Positions 1-9,095 of a DNA stretch of 64,000 bases are shown in pieces. A program made the position numbers and the translations under genes. The stretch covers positions 124,001 to 188,000 of the forward strand of contig JAUIFE010000009.1 in the NCBI GenBank assembly GCA_030429565.1. Direction: 5' to 3'. The DNA is from Holophagae bacterium. Lineage in GTDB: Bacteria > Acidobacteriota > Holophagae > Acanthopleuribacterales > Acanthopleuribacteraceae. How positions within the stretch are numbered: position 1 is the stretch's first letter; each line of letters starts with the position of its first letter. The notes below the pieces were generated by a model, which did not search any database, was not told the origin of the DNA, and saw only the letters and a program-made list of their open reading frames with translations.

Positions 1-1817
1 CCGGCTTGGCCTTCTTCGCCGCCGGCGTTGTACAGCTTTTGGCTCCAGGCTTGAACCGCCGCCATCAGCTTTTCAGCCGCCGCTTCCAGTTCATCGGCGT
101 TTTCGGATTTCAGTGCGGCCTTGGCGTCTTCCAATTCCTTGGTGATCGCGTTGCGGTCGCCTTCTTCCATTTTGTCTTTGTTTTCTTCAACGTTTTTCTC
201 GGTTTGCCAGATCAGGGAGTCGAGCTTGTTGCGGCTCTCCGCCATTTTCTTGGCTTTGGTGTCGGTTTCCGAGTTGGCTTCCGCTTCGTGAACCATGCGA
301 TCGATTTCTTCGTCGGTCAAGCCGCTGGAGGCGGTGATGCGGATGTCTTGTTTCTTGCCCGTGCCCTGGTCTTCGGCGGTGACGTGCAAGATGCCGTTGG
401 CGTCGATGTCGAAGATAACTTTGATCTTGGGGACACCGCGCGGTGCGGGCGGAATGCCGACCAAGCTGAAGGTACCGAGGATTTTGTTTTGGCGAGCCAT
501 GGGGCGCTCACCTTGGAAAACCACGATTTCAACCTGGGTTTGGTTGTCTTCGGCAGTCGAGAAAACCTCGTCCTTTTTGGTGGGAATGGTGGTGTTGCGT
601 TCGATCAGGACCGTGGCTACGCCGCCCATGGTTTCGATACCCAGGCTCAAGGGGGTAACGTCGAGCAACAGCAGGTCTTTGACGTCGCCGGCGAGGACGC
701 CGCCCTGGATGGCCGCGCCGATGGCGACGACTTCGTCAGGGTTTACACCTTGGTGTGGTGCTTTACCGAAGAATTCGGTGACCTTCTCAACAACTTTGGG
801 GATCCGGGTGGAACCACCGACCAGTACGACTTCATCGATGTCGGAACCTTTAACACCGGCGTCGCGCAGTGCGTTTTCGCAGGGCGTGAACAGGCGTTTG
901 ATCAGGTCGTCGATCAAGGCTTCGAATTTGGAGCGGGTCAGATTGAGGTTCAAGTGTTTGGGGCCGGACGCGTCAGCCGTGATGAACGGCAGGTTGATCT
1001 CGGTGCTCTGCGTGCTGGACAGTTCGATTTTGGCTTTTTCCGCCGCTTCTTTCAAACGTTGCAGCGCCATTTTGTCGGCGCCCAGATCGATGCCCTGATC
1101 TTTTTTGAATTCTTCGAGAATCCAGGTGATCAGCACTTCGTCGATGTTGTCGCCACCGAGGTGAACGTCGCCGTTGGTTGACTTAACTTCAACCACGCCT
1201 TCGCCGACTTCCAGGATGGAGATATCGAAGGTACCGCCGCCGAAGTCGAAAACCGCGATGGTTTCGTCGGACTTCTTGTCGAGGCCGTAGGCGAGGGCCG
1301 CCGCCGTGGGTTCGTTGATGATGCGTTTGACTTCGAGACCGGCAATTTTACCGGCGTCTTTGGTGGCCTGACGTTCGGCGTCGTTGAAGTATGCCGGAAC
1401 CGTGATGACCGCTTCGGTCACATCTTCGCCCAGGTAGCTCTCAGCCGCTTGCTTCAGTTTCTGCAAAACCATGGCTGAGATTTCAGGGGGTGACATGTCT
1501 TTTTCGGAGAGGCGAATGCGTGCGTCGCCGTTGGATCCGGAAACGATTTGGTACGGCATGCGGTCGGCTTCGCCGGCCACTTCGCTGAATTTTTTACCCA
1601 TGAACCGCTTGGCGGAGTAAATAGTAGCGGTGGGGTTGGTGACGGCTTGGCGTTTGGCGACCTGGCCAACCAAGCGTTCGCCGCTTTTTGAAAAGCCAAC
1701 AACGGAAGGCGTGGTGCGCTGGCCTTCGGCGTTGGTGATGATTTGGGGTTCTTTACCTTCCATAACGGCGACAACTGAGTTGGTCGTGCCAAGGTCGATC
1801 CCGATAATCTTACCCAT
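1..1817 (-). CDS. dnaK: DnaK, Hsp70 chaperone (3' end cut by window edge)
   Basis: Hsp70 ATP-dependent chaperone of the cytoplasm, working with DnaJ and GrpE. The minus-strand reading starts [14 protein letters not shown], the phosphate-1 motif of the actin-like ATPase. It continues with [10 protein letters not shown] (phosphate 2, about residue 195), VGGSTRIP (adenosine motif, about residue 330) and the [15 protein letters not shown] linker into the substrate-binding domain. About 605 codons are present, so only the last 30 or so residues of a normal DnaK are missing at the edge. The ATG at 1815-1817 is preceded by GGGAGG at 7 nt. A sigma-70 promoter lies just upstream. The gene is divergent from the ybeD-like gene. 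No grpE or dnaJ is adjacent on the visible side. Identity is certain. Confidence 0.98.
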   Translation of the reverse strand, partial: MGKIIGIDLGTTNSVVAVMEGKEPQIITNAEGQRTTPSVVGFSKSGERLVGQVAKRQAVTNPTATIYSAKRFMGKKFSEVAGEADRMPYQIVSGSNGDARIRLSEKDMSPPEISAMVLQKLKQAAESYLGEDVTEAVITVPAYFNDAERQATKDAGKIAGLEVKRIINEPTAAALAYGLDKKSDETIAVFDFGGGTFDISILEVGEGVVEVKSTNGDVHLGGDNIDEVLITWILEEFKKDQGIDLGADKMALQRLKEAAEKAKIELSSTQSTEINLPFITADASGPKHLNLNLTRSKFEALIDDLIKRLFTPCENALRDAGVKGSDIDEVVLVGGSTRIPKVVEKVTEFFGKAPHQGVNPDEVVAIGAAIQGGVLAGDVKDLLLLDVTPLSLGIETMGGVATVLIERNTTIPTKKDEVFSTAEDNQTQVEIVVFQGERPMARQNKILGTFSLVGIPPAPRGVPKIKVIFDIDANGILHVTAEDQGTGKKQDIRITASSGLTDEEIDRMVHEAEANSETDTKAKKMAESRNKLDSLIWQTEKNVEENKDKMEEGDRNAITKELEDAKAALKSENADELEAAAEKLMAAVQAWSQKLYNAGGEEGQA

Positions 1818-1863
1818 AGGGTTTCCTCCCTTGCGAAAACGCGAGTTTACTCTGACAGAGCGT

Positions 1864-1892
1864 ATTATGAGACGTGAGTCTTGAGGAGTCAA
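1864..1892 (-). promoter_or_regulatory. Sigma-70 type promoter of dnaK
   Basis: Minus strand: TTGACT (1892-1887), a 17-nt spacer, and CATAAT (1869-1864), about 40 nt before the dnaK start codon. No CIRCE inverted repeat and no convincing sigma-32 motif was found around it, so heat control is not evident from the sequence. Confidence 0.6.
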
Positions 1893-2114
1893 CTTTTTTT
1901 AACATTGGGATTGTCAAATTTTGTATAGGTGACTCGAGCGGAATGCCGCTTTTCCGCCTGTTTGGCGTTTTTTAGCCTTGCAAAGGGGCCGATTTTCTTG
2001 GTTGCCGTCTGCCTCGTGGTATGGTGATGGCTTGACGGGGCGTTTTTTTTCGCCGCCGGCCACGTCTTGGGCATGGCGCCTGGGACGTCAATGTTTCCTT
2101 TTTGATGAGGTCCC

Positions 2115-2396
2115 ATGTCCCATTCTCAACCCACCTTCCGCGATATGGTCGAACTGCCCGGCCTGTTTTCTTTTAAAGTGATTGTCAAACCCGATGGTAT
2201 TGACCAGCAGGGACTAACCGCCGCCATGACCGAAGCCGCCGGCCGTGCTTTGGTGTTCGACGCCGTCACCGCGCGCCCCAGCAAAAACGGCAAATACCTG
2301 GCCTACACGCTCGCGGTTCACATTGAAGTTTTTGAGGAAATTGAGCGCATGTACGCGTGGTTTAAGATTTCGGAACACGTGGTTTACGCCGTTTAA
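2115..2396 (+). CDS. YbeD-like DUF493 family protein
   Basis: Small 93-residue cytoplasmic protein matching the DUF493/YbeD family in length and pattern: an N-terminal strand with FKVIVKP, a central helix, a TARPSKNGKYLAYTLAVHIE segment, and a C-terminal region ending in VVYAV. The family has an ACT-like alpha/beta fold and is often described as a putative lipoate-metabolism regulator, but no biochemical role is established, so none is claimed. The start is the ATG after a weak GATGAGG Shine-Dalgarno. It stands alone on the plus strand, divergent from dnaK and 180 nt before the ATPase gene. Confidence 0.75.
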   Translation: MSHSQPTFRDMVELPGLFSFKVIVKPDGIDQQGLTAAMTEAAGRALVFDAVTARPSKNGKYLAYTLAVHIEVFEEIERMYAWFKISEHVVYAV

Positions 2397-2576
2397 ACTC
2401 AGCTCGCTCATGAGCCGGCGCACAGAATTCACCGCCGTCGGCCCTTTCCCGCTGCTCCACCCTCGCTTTGCCGCCGCGCTCGGGTTAGAATTTGGCTCTC
2501 GGCACCAACCATCTTTTTGCGGTTTTTGGCACCCGGTGCAGGGGTGACGGTGCCGGCGCGTGGGGGTCTTTGATTT

Positions 2577-4361
2577 ATGATCGATGTTCCTTTTCTTCTC
2601 AACCTTTTGGTCGAACGCCATGTGATTACCCAGGACAAGGCCGAGTACCTGATGAAACAAGAGACTCAGGTGCGCAAGGCCTTGTTCCGCTCAAACCGCG
2701 AAAACTACGCGGGCCCTTCCGCCGGGATTAACTCGATCCACCCGATTGATGTCGTTCTGCATTACTCCGAATTTCGCGACGACCCCAAGCGGCGCGTCAC
2801 CGACGATACCTTGGCCCAATTCATTGCCGAGAAAAAACAGGTGCCCTTTGTGCACCTTGACCCACTGGCCGTCGACGGCAAGCTGCTCAAGCAATACGTG
2901 TCACGACCCTTCGCGCGCAAGTACCTCGTGATTCCGCTGCGCGTTGAGAACGAAACCGATCTGGTGACCGCCATGATCGACCCGTTCGATTTGGAGCTGT
3001 CCTTTAGCCTCAAACGCAATACCGGCTTGGAAATCAAACCGGTGGTGGCGCCGCGCAACGAAATAATCCGCATCCTGACCGAGTTTTACGGCTTTCGCCA
3101 ATCGGTTGAACGCGCCGAAAAAGATCTCGATCCGATTGTCAACCTCGGCAACCTCGAGCAGTTGGTCAGCCTTAAAAGTGAACGCGAGCTGGAAGCGTCC
3201 GACTCACACGTCATCAAGGCGGTTGAGTATTTATTAATGTATGCCTACGACCAGCGCTCCAGCGACATTCACATTGAACCCAAACGCGAGCATTCGGTGA
3301 TTCGTTTCCGCATTGACGGCGTGCTGCACGACATTCAGACCATGACGCCCAAGGTCCACGCCGCCGTTATTTCACGGGTGAAACTGTTGGGCCGCATGGA
3401 TATCGCCGAGCGCCGCAAACCGCAAGACGGCCGCATTAAGACCAAAATTAAAAACCGCGAGGTCGAGCTGCGCTGCAACATCTTGCCGGTGGCCTTCGGC
3501 GAAAAGATGGTTGTGCGGATTTTTGACCCGGAAGTGGTCATGAAGGATTTGCTCGATCTGGGTTTCCGCCAACAAGAGTTCGGTGTCTTTCAGCGCATGA
3601 TCAACGAACCCAATGGTTTGATTTTGGTGACCGGCCCTACCGGCAGCGGTAAAACGACCACCCTTTATTCTTCGCTTAAAATGCGGGCCTCGCGTGAGGT
3701 CAACGTCACCACCATCGAAGACCCGATTGAAATGGTCTACGAACCCTTTAACCAGGTTTTGGTCAATCCTTTGCTGGATCTGAGTTTTGCCGGCGCTTTG
3801 CGCACGATTTTGCGCCAGGACCCCGACATCATCATGGTCGGCGAGATTCGCGACGATGAAACCACGACCTATGCACTGCAGGCCGCCTTAACCGGTCACC
3901 TGGTGTTCAGCACCTTGCACACCAACGACGCCGCCGCCAGTGTGGCGCGCCTTTACGATCTCGGTGCCGAACCTTTTTTGCTGGGCTCCACGCTGCTGGG
4001 CGTCTTGGCGCAGCGTCTTTTGCGCAAGGTATGCCTGCACTGCGCCGAGTCCGATATTCTGACCCAAGCCCAATTGGGCGTGCTCAACATTCGCACGCGC
4101 ACCGGCAAGCCGCTAAAGGTGCGCCGTGGGAAAGGTTGCCATATTTGTCGCTACACCGGCCTCTACGGCCGAACCGGCGTGTTTGAGTTGATGGATGTCG
4201 ACGATACCGTGCGCAAGTTGATTATGGCCAAACAGGACACGCACATGTTGCGCAAAACCTGCCGCCAAAAAGGGATGGAAACGCTCAAAGAGTGCGGCAT
4301 TCGTAAGATGATTGGCGGTGAAACCACCTTTGACGAGGTTCTGCGTGTGTGTATGATTTGA
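2577..4361 (+). CDS. Type IV pilus / type II secretion assembly ATPase (PilB/GspE family)
   Basis: Hexameric ATPase that drives pilin polymerisation or pseudopilus assembly at the inner membrane. It has 594 residues, normal for PilB/GspE. The N-terminal 170 residues resemble the MshEN/T2SSE-N region. Motifs in order: SSDIHIEP (Asp box, about 232), Walker A GPTGSGKTT (about 352), DPDIIMVGEIRD (Walker B, about 415), a His box ending STLHTND (about 447), and a four-cysteine zinc module, CLHC (about 485) and CHIC (about 521). No pilin, inner-membrane platform or secretin gene is adjacent, so PilB and GspE cannot be separated from context. The start ATG at 2577 has only a weak G-rich Shine-Dalgarno. 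Confidence 0.9.
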   Translation: MIDVPFLLNLLVERHVITQDKAEYLMKQETQVRKALFRSNRENYAGPSAGINSIHPIDVVLHYSEFRDDPKRRVTDDTLAQFIAEKKQVPFVHLDPLAVDGKLLKQYVSRPFARKYLVIPLRVENETDLVTAMIDPFDLELSFSLKRNTGLEIKPVVAPRNEIIRILTEFYGFRQSVERAEKDLDPIVNLGNLEQLVSLKSERELEASDSHVIKAVEYLLMYAYDQRSSDIHIEPKREHSVIRFRIDGVLHDIQTMTPKVHAAVISRVKLLGRMDIAERRKPQDGRIKTKIKNREVELRCNILPVAFGEKMVVRIFDPEVVMKDLLDLGFRQQEFGVFQRMINEPNGLILVTGPTGSGKTTTLYSSLKMRASREVNVTTIEDPIEMVYEPFNQVLVNPLLDLSFAGALRTILRQDPDIIMVGEIRDDETTTYALQAALTGHLVFSTLHTNDAAASVARLYDLGAEPFLLGSTLLGVLAQRLLRKVCLHCAESDILTQAQLGVLNIRTRTGKPLKVRRGKGCHICRYTGLYGRTGVFELMDVDDTVRKLIMAKQDTHMLRKTCRQKGMETLKECGIRKMIGGETTFDEVLRVCMI

Positions 4362-4598
4362 CCCTAGCGGCGTGATACCAGGTGGTCGTGGTTGGTCAAA
4401 ACCCGCCTCCTTTATTTCGTCCCTACGGTTATGTGCCGACCGTGCCGACTGCGCTTTCGCAACTTTGATTCGGCCTTTTTTTGATTGAAGATCGGCGTCG
4501 TGCCCGTTAAGTTTGCGGATGCGGCCGACGTTTGGATCGTTTGGCATCGCGGCGAAACCCATTCGGCCACGACGGCCCACTTCCAGGGAGCCTGAACC

Positions 4599-7388
4599 AT
4601 GAGTGAAGAAACGCCGAACCCGGCGAACCCCGCAGAAAAAAAAGCGGTTAAAACGCAATCGGCTAAGACGCAGCCGTCGAAGAAGAAAGCCAAAAAGGCG
4701 GCGCAGCCGCCAGGTTTTGTGCGGCGTTGGACCACGCGTTTGGTGGTGTTTTCCGTGATTGCGCTGCTCGGGGTTGGCGGCGGCATCGGCGCGGCGCTGT
4801 TTATTCTCAAAACCGGCGGCGAGTACGACGACCTGAAAAAACTAGCGGCCTACAAACCGGCCCAGTTCACGCGTGTGTATGCGCGCAACGGTGACCTGAT
4901 CGATATTATTTCCTCGCAGCAGCGGATCATGCTCGAGTACCGCGATATTCCGCCCAACTTTGTCCATGCTTTGGTTGCTGTTGAAGACGAATACTTTTTT
5001 AACCACATCGGCGTGTCGCCGCTCGGCATTTTGGCCGCGCTCAAAGATTACGTGGTCAGTGGCCGTCTACGCGGTGCCTCAACTTTGACCCAGCAGTTGG
5101 TCAAAAACATTACCAATGATCGCCGTCTTTCCGGTTGGCGCAAAATTAAGGAACAATTCCTGGCCGTGCAATTGGAATTGCGCCTGACCAAACAAGAAAT
5201 TTTCGCTATGTACGCCAACGAGGTGCCGCTCGGGAACCAGCAGTTTGGCATTGAAGCCGCCGCCCGTTATTACTTCGGGAAATCGGTGGGCGCGATGAGC
5301 TTGGAAGAGTGCGCGACCCTCGCCGGCTTGCCGCAGGCACCGTCGCGCTTTAACCCCTACAAAAATCCAGATCTTTGTTTGAAGCGCCGCAACATCGTTT
5401 TGTACCGCATGTTGGACGAAGGTTACATCACCCGTGAGCAGTACGACCGCGCCAAAAAGAGCCCCGTCGAGTTGGTTGATCGCAAGCGCGCTAAAACCAA
5501 ACCGGTGGCGGCCCATTTCGTCGACAAGGTGCGTAAATACTTGTTCGACAAGTACGGCGAAGAAGTGGTGCGTACCTCGCGTTGGGACGTGCACACCACG
5601 CTCGATATGACCTACCAAGTGATTGCCGAGGACGCCGTGCGCGACGGCCTCAAGCAGGTGGATAAATCGATGGGTTACCGGCCGCAAGATTGCCCGTCGG
5701 TGTTTAGCAAAGACGATCCCAACAACATGGATTTGTTGACCCAGTACTACGATCCTACCTGGCACCAAGCGCTGCAGCCGGGAATTAGTATTCGCGGCGT
5801 CATCCACGAGGTGGGTGAAGACTACTTGATTGTGCGCATTGATGAGGATCGTTTCCGCGTGCAATTGGAGGGCTTCGAGTGGACCAAAGCCAAAAAAGGC
5901 AAGCTCGACAAGCTGTTCCAGTTGGGCGATGTGCCGTTGTTTATGGTGTTGGAAGGTGAGGCCGAGGTCGGCGATATGATTCGCGACGCGCGCGACGAAT
6001 CCGAAGAAGAGGTGCTTGAAGAAGACGACGAAAGCAGCGAGGCGGTGCTGGCGGATCGTGATGCGGAGAGCGCCGGTGAACGTTTGGTGCTGCGTGCCGA
6101 TCTCAAGTTGGTGCTTGACCAAGAGCCGCAAATTGAAGCCTCTTTTATGGCGATTGACCCGCATACCGGCGACATGTTGGCGCAAGTCGGCGGATACGAT
6201 TACGGCCGCAGTAAGTTCAACCGCGCCGAGCAGGCCAAACGCCAGGTGGGTTCCGCCTTTAAACCCTTTGTTTTTGGCGCGGCCTTGGAAAAAGGCTACT
6301 CGTTGGCGGACTTGCTGTTTGACGAGCCGACACAGTTCATTGATCCCACCAAATTCTCCTTCGACGAGCAGGGCCAATTGCAGGTGCGCGCTTCAAAACA
6401 AGTCAGACGGCGCATGAACTTGGGCCTCATTCCCAAACCCCAGCCCTACCAACCGCACAACTATTACAATCGCTACCAGGGCCAAGTGACGCTGCGCAGT
6501 GCTTTGGCGCAATCGCTCAACATCGTGTCGGTCAAGCTGCTTAACTCGGTTGGCTACGACCACGTGTTGGAGTACGCCGAGCGGTTGGCGATCGACGAAG
6601 GCAACGACTTGCAGCCATACCCCAGCTTGGCGTTGGGCGCCATGGAAATGACGCTGGCCGATTTGGTGCGCGCTTACGGCATTTATTCGGTCAACGGCGT
6701 GCGCCACGAGCCGCGTTTCATCCACCACATTATGGACGCCAAAGGGCGCGCCATTGAGGAGAACCCGATTCGCGGCAAGCAGGTCATTTCGCCGCAGAAC
6801 GCGTATTTGGTGACGCAGGCGATGCGGGCCGTAGTGCGCGACAAAAAAGGTACCGCGCGCCGGGCGCAGCGTTTGGGTTTGGACGTCGCCGGCAAAACCG
6901 GCACGACTGACGACTACACCGACGCCTGGTTTATCGGGTACTCGACGCAAATTGCGGCGGGTGCTTGGGTGGGTCGCGACCTCAAGGAAACGATTGCGCG
7001 TAACCGCACCGGCGGCAACACGGCTTTGCCGATTTGGCTGCGTTTCTTCGAGGGGATTAAACAAGAGCTCGACACCGAGGCCCAATTCGTCATGCCCGAG
7101 GGTTTGCGAATGGTGCCGATCGATTACCAAACCGGTAAAAAGATGACCCGCGACTGCGATTGCTCGCAGGACGACATGATCGCCGAGGTCTTTATTCCGG
7201 GCACGGAACCCACCGAAATTTGTACCCAAGCCGAAAAAGAGCGACTGACCTTGCCGTGGTACCTGCAAAAACGCCTGTACGAGTTCGACAAACTCTCGGG
7301 CCGCATTATGCCGGAACAAATCATGATCGATTACGCTTCGCAACAACGCGCGGTGCGCAACCGCCGCGAAAGCCGCGAAGGGACCTAG
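4599..7388 (+). CDS. Penicillin-binding protein 1A (bifunctional transglycosylase/transpeptidase)
   Basis: Polymerises and cross-links peptidoglycan in the periplasm. The 929-residue protein starts with a Lys/Ala/Pro-rich cytoplasmic tail of about 45 residues and one membrane anchor at 48-70. The GT51 domain carries EDEYFFNHIG (about 129) and TLTQQLVKN (about 163). An inserted acidic linker region (EEEVLEEDDESSE, about 470) precedes the transpeptidase domain, which has the SAFK active-site serine (about 551), SLN (about 637) and KTGTT (about 766). All catalytic motifs are intact. The start is supported by GGGAG about 9 nt upstream of the ATG. Length and domain order fit PBP1A (mrcA/ponA) better than PBP1B or 1C. 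Confidence 0.95.
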   Translation: MSEETPNPANPAEKKAVKTQSAKTQPSKKKAKKAAQPPGFVRRWTTRLVVFSVIALLGVGGGIGAALFILKTGGEYDDLKKLAAYKPAQFTRVYARNGDLIDIISSQQRIMLEYRDIPPNFVHALVAVEDEYFFNHIGVSPLGILAALKDYVVSGRLRGASTLTQQLVKNITNDRRLSGWRKIKEQFLAVQLELRLTKQEIFAMYANEVPLGNQQFGIEAAARYYFGKSVGAMSLEECATLAGLPQAPSRFNPYKNPDLCLKRRNIVLYRMLDEGYITREQYDRAKKSPVELVDRKRAKTKPVAAHFVDKVRKYLFDKYGEEVVRTSRWDVHTTLDMTYQVIAEDAVRDGLKQVDKSMGYRPQDCPSVFSKDDPNNMDLLTQYYDPTWHQALQPGISIRGVIHEVGEDYLIVRIDEDRFRVQLEGFEWTKAKKGKLDKLFQLGDVPLFMVLEGEAEVGDMIRDARDESEEEVLEEDDESSEAVLADRDAESAGERLVLRADLKLVLDQEPQIEASFMAIDPHTGDMLAQVGGYDYGRSKFNRAEQAKRQVGSAFKPFVFGAALEKGYSLADLLFDEPTQFIDPTKFSFDEQGQLQVRASKQVRRRMNLGLIPKPQPYQPHNYYNRYQGQVTLRSALAQSLNIVSVKLLNSVGYDHVLEYAERLAIDEGNDLQPYPSLALGAMEMTLADLVRAYGIYSVNGVRHEPRFIHHIMDAKGRAIEENPIRGKQVISPQNAYLVTQAMRAVVRDKKGTARRAQRLGLDVAGKTGTTDDYTDAWFIGYSTQIAAGAWVGRDLKETIARNRTGGNTALPIWLRFFEGIKQELDTEAQFVMPEGLRMVPIDYQTGKKMTRDCDCSQDDMIAEVFIPGTEPTEICTQAEKERLTLPWYLQKRLYEFDKLSGRIMPEQIMIDYASQQRAVRNRRESREGT

Positions 7389-7408
7389 ATGGCAGTCTTT
7401 TCGGAGAA

Positions 7409-7464
7409 ACGAAAAAGGGGTTTTCTGATCCTCTTTCGTAACCAAGAGTGTTACGCTTGTAATC
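7409..7464 (+). promoter_or_regulatory. Candidate autoregulated promoter of the Panacea-type cassette
   Basis: A stem of ten positions with one mismatch (7409-7418 with 7430-7439) is followed by GTAAC (7438-7442) and GTTAC (7450-7454), then a second small dyad GTTAC-gctt-GTAAT. A weak promoter, TTCGTA-17 nt-TGTAAT (7435-7463), overlaps the dyads. That arrangement suits repression by the cassette's own products. The first stem has no U-run, so it is a poor terminator for the PBP gene. This is inference from pattern only. Confidence 0.3.
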
Positions 7465-7536
7465 TCTCATTTTTTGGAGAGGGCTGAGGCGTCGTCTGAA
7501 AAGCGCGCAGTTATCAGGTATGGGGGAAGCGAAGGC

Positions 7537-8319
7537 ATGGATCGGGAGAAGGTCGATAACCTGATTACTTTTTTGTTCGCGTGTGCGGCGCGTCAAGATG
7601 ATTTCCATGACCGTGAACTTGCGCCAATCCAAATTATTAAACTCATCTACCTTGCCGACGTCGACTATGCGAACGCGACAGGCGAAACCTTTAGTCAAGC
7701 CGCTTGGCGATTTCATCATTTCGGACCTTGGGACGCTCAAGTCCAGCAGCGAATCGAACCAGTGGCCAGGAAACTAAATGCCGCCTCTCGTACTATTCGG
7801 TCATCGGACGGTTCGGGTTCTCGGTATCGCCTTGATCCGTCGCAATGTGACATTGACGCTCTGTTTTATGGTTTGGAACGCAAATTACCGCAAATTATTG
7901 TTGGTTCGATGTCAAGAACCCTGCGTGCATATGCGAACGATACGTACGGCTTGTTAGGCCATGCTTATCGAAGTACACCCATGCTGCAAGCTAAACCAAA
8001 CGAGATGCTTAAATTTGAAAAAATTGAGCCTGAACCGATGCCTCAACCTATCGAGACATCCAAGCTTACGGTGAAGGAACGGAAGCGCCGAAAGGCGATA
8101 CGAGAACAAATGAAAGCTCGGTATCGCGAAAAAACCGAAAAACGCCTCCTGCAGCAAAATCCTGAAGCCGTTGCACCTGAGTTCTGTGATTCGGTGCTGG
8201 TAGAAGGTTTGGCTTGGCTTGATTCACTCGCCGGGGAAGAGCTTCAGCCACAGTCAGGTATTCTCTCCGTGGGCGATATTTGGGATTCAGAGCAAAGGAC
8301 ACTTGATGAAATTCCCTGA
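7537..8319 (+). CDS. Panacea/SocA-like (DUF4065-type) putative antitoxin
   Basis: 260-residue protein. Residues about 25-75 contain an IQIIKLIYLADVDYANATG segment, then AWRFHHFGPWDAQV. This matches the core pattern of the Panacea domain (DUF4065; SocA/GepA relatives): a K-L-x-Y-L-A helix, then F/W-x(n)-G-P. The family serves as the antitoxin half of many toxin-antitoxin pairs and has been called hyperpromiscuous because it pairs with unrelated toxins. The C-terminal half has a Lys/Arg-rich helix (about 175-210) and an acidic tail. ATG 7537 is chosen over the upstream TTG because GGGGGAAG lies 8 nt before it. The gene overlaps the next by 14 nt and both are visibly AT-richer than their neighbours, suggesting transfer. 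The domain call is by eye and not certain. Confidence 0.55.
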   Translation: MDREKVDNLITFLFACAARQDDFHDRELAPIQIIKLIYLADVDYANATGETFSQAAWRFHHFGPWDAQVQQRIEPVARKLNAASRTIRSSDGSGSRYRLDPSQCDIDALFYGLERKLPQIIVGSMSRTLRAYANDTYGLLGHAYRSTPMLQAKPNEMLKFEKIEPEPMPQPIETSKLTVKERKRRKAIREQMKARYREKTEKRLLQQNPEAVAPEFCDSVLVEGLAWLDSLAGEELQPQSGILSVGDIWDSEQRTLDEIP

Positions 8320-9004
8320 CGATTCTGTACATTCTTTTATTTGTAATCAATGGTGGTGTAAAACATCAGACAAAACTATTGAACCCGGTCGATTGCTCTG
8401 GGCCGTGGTAAACCATGTTGGGACATTGCCATATCGGCTCGTAACAAAGGGTCGTAGTGGCCCAACGGACCATGGGAGTGCCAAGTTTAAAGTAGAGACT
8501 TTTTCGGCTGAATCAAAACCGTGCGACCAAGAACTTCCAATCGCTGCTTTTCCCAATTACGCTGGTGAATCCTACACGGTTTCTCGAGGGAAAGTTCGAC
8601 CCGTCCTTGTGGTTGCATCGACGTTTGAATCCGTGGAAAAGTTATTGATGAAACGTCAGTTAAGGTACCAGGTAGCCCCATCAATAATTGTTGCACCCTA
8701 TTACGGTGTTACTTCCGGCTCTCGGGTTGGATTTAAACCCGAATTTGTCAAACGCATTAAACAGTTAGCTTACCGTCAGTATTTTTGGGACTGTTTGCCG
8801 GTAAAAGGGTCTTCAGATGGATCCATTCTGCGTTTTGACCACCTCCAACCCATTGGCACACATAAGGAATGGTACAGTGCCACAGACTGGAAGCTGTCGG
8901 GGGCGGCGTGTACGTTTATTTTGGATTACCTTCGTTGGTCAATTTTTGATGAAGCAGTTGATGAGCTTCGGGAAATACAAGCCGCGTTGTTGGACGAAAG
9001 CTAA
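8306..9004 (+). CDS. Putative toxin partner of the Panacea-type protein (possible PemK/MazF-like barrel)
   Basis: 232-residue protein of unknown family. The ATG at 8306 lies inside the end of the upstream gene and has AAAGGA 6 nt ahead, so the two are probably translationally coupled. The middle (about 90-105) reads SRGKVRPVLVVAS, and near residue 190 comes SILRFDHLQPI. A G-x-x-RPVLVV strand followed much later by an S-x-x-x-x-D-x-L-x-x-I strand is the layout of PemK/MazF-type SH3-like barrels, some of which are RNases. The protein is longer than classical MazF and has extra helices between the two motifs. Position beside a Panacea-like gene is the main reason for calling it a toxin. Family and activity are inferred. 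Confidence 0.4.
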   Translation: MKFPDDSVHSFICNQWWCKTSDKTIEPGRLLWAVVNHVGTLPYRLVTKGRSGPTDHGSAKFKVETFSAESKPCDQELPIAAFPNYAGESYTVSRGKVRPVLVVASTFESVEKLLMKRQLRYQVAPSIIVAPYYGVTSGSRVGFKPEFVKRIKQLAYRQYFWDCLPVKGSSDGSILRFDHLQPIGTHKEWYSATDWKLSGAACTFILDYLRWSIFDEAVDELREIQAALLDES

Positions 9005-9031
9005 TTTGCTTGCTCAAAAAAACAAAAATTA

Positions 9032-9090
9032 AACCCTTAACGAAAAAACCCGCTCGGCAAACGCACGAGCGGGTTTTTTCGTTAAGGGTT
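9032..9090. terminator. Bidirectional terminator, perfect 25-bp inverted repeat
   Basis: Arms 9032-9056 and 9066-9090 are perfect reverse complements around a 9-nt loop. The GC-rich core (CCCGCTCG/CGAGCGGG) is flanked by A-run and T-run, so it can terminate both the cassette on the plus strand and the giant gene on the minus strand. Confidence 0.9.
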
Positions 9091-9095
9091 GGCGG

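Noticed and set aside
6-1181. 391-codon plus-strand frame opposite dnaK
   Set aside because: Phe-rich antisense shadow of a certain gene.
1818-2114. CIRCE element or sigma-32 promoter upstream of dnaK
   Set aside because: No TTAGCACTC-type dyad or CTTGAAA/CCCAT pair; a sigma-70 promoter explains the region.
5079-6377. 432-codon minus-strand frame opposite the PBP gene
   Set aside because: Shadow of an intact bifunctional PBP with all catalytic motifs on the other strand.
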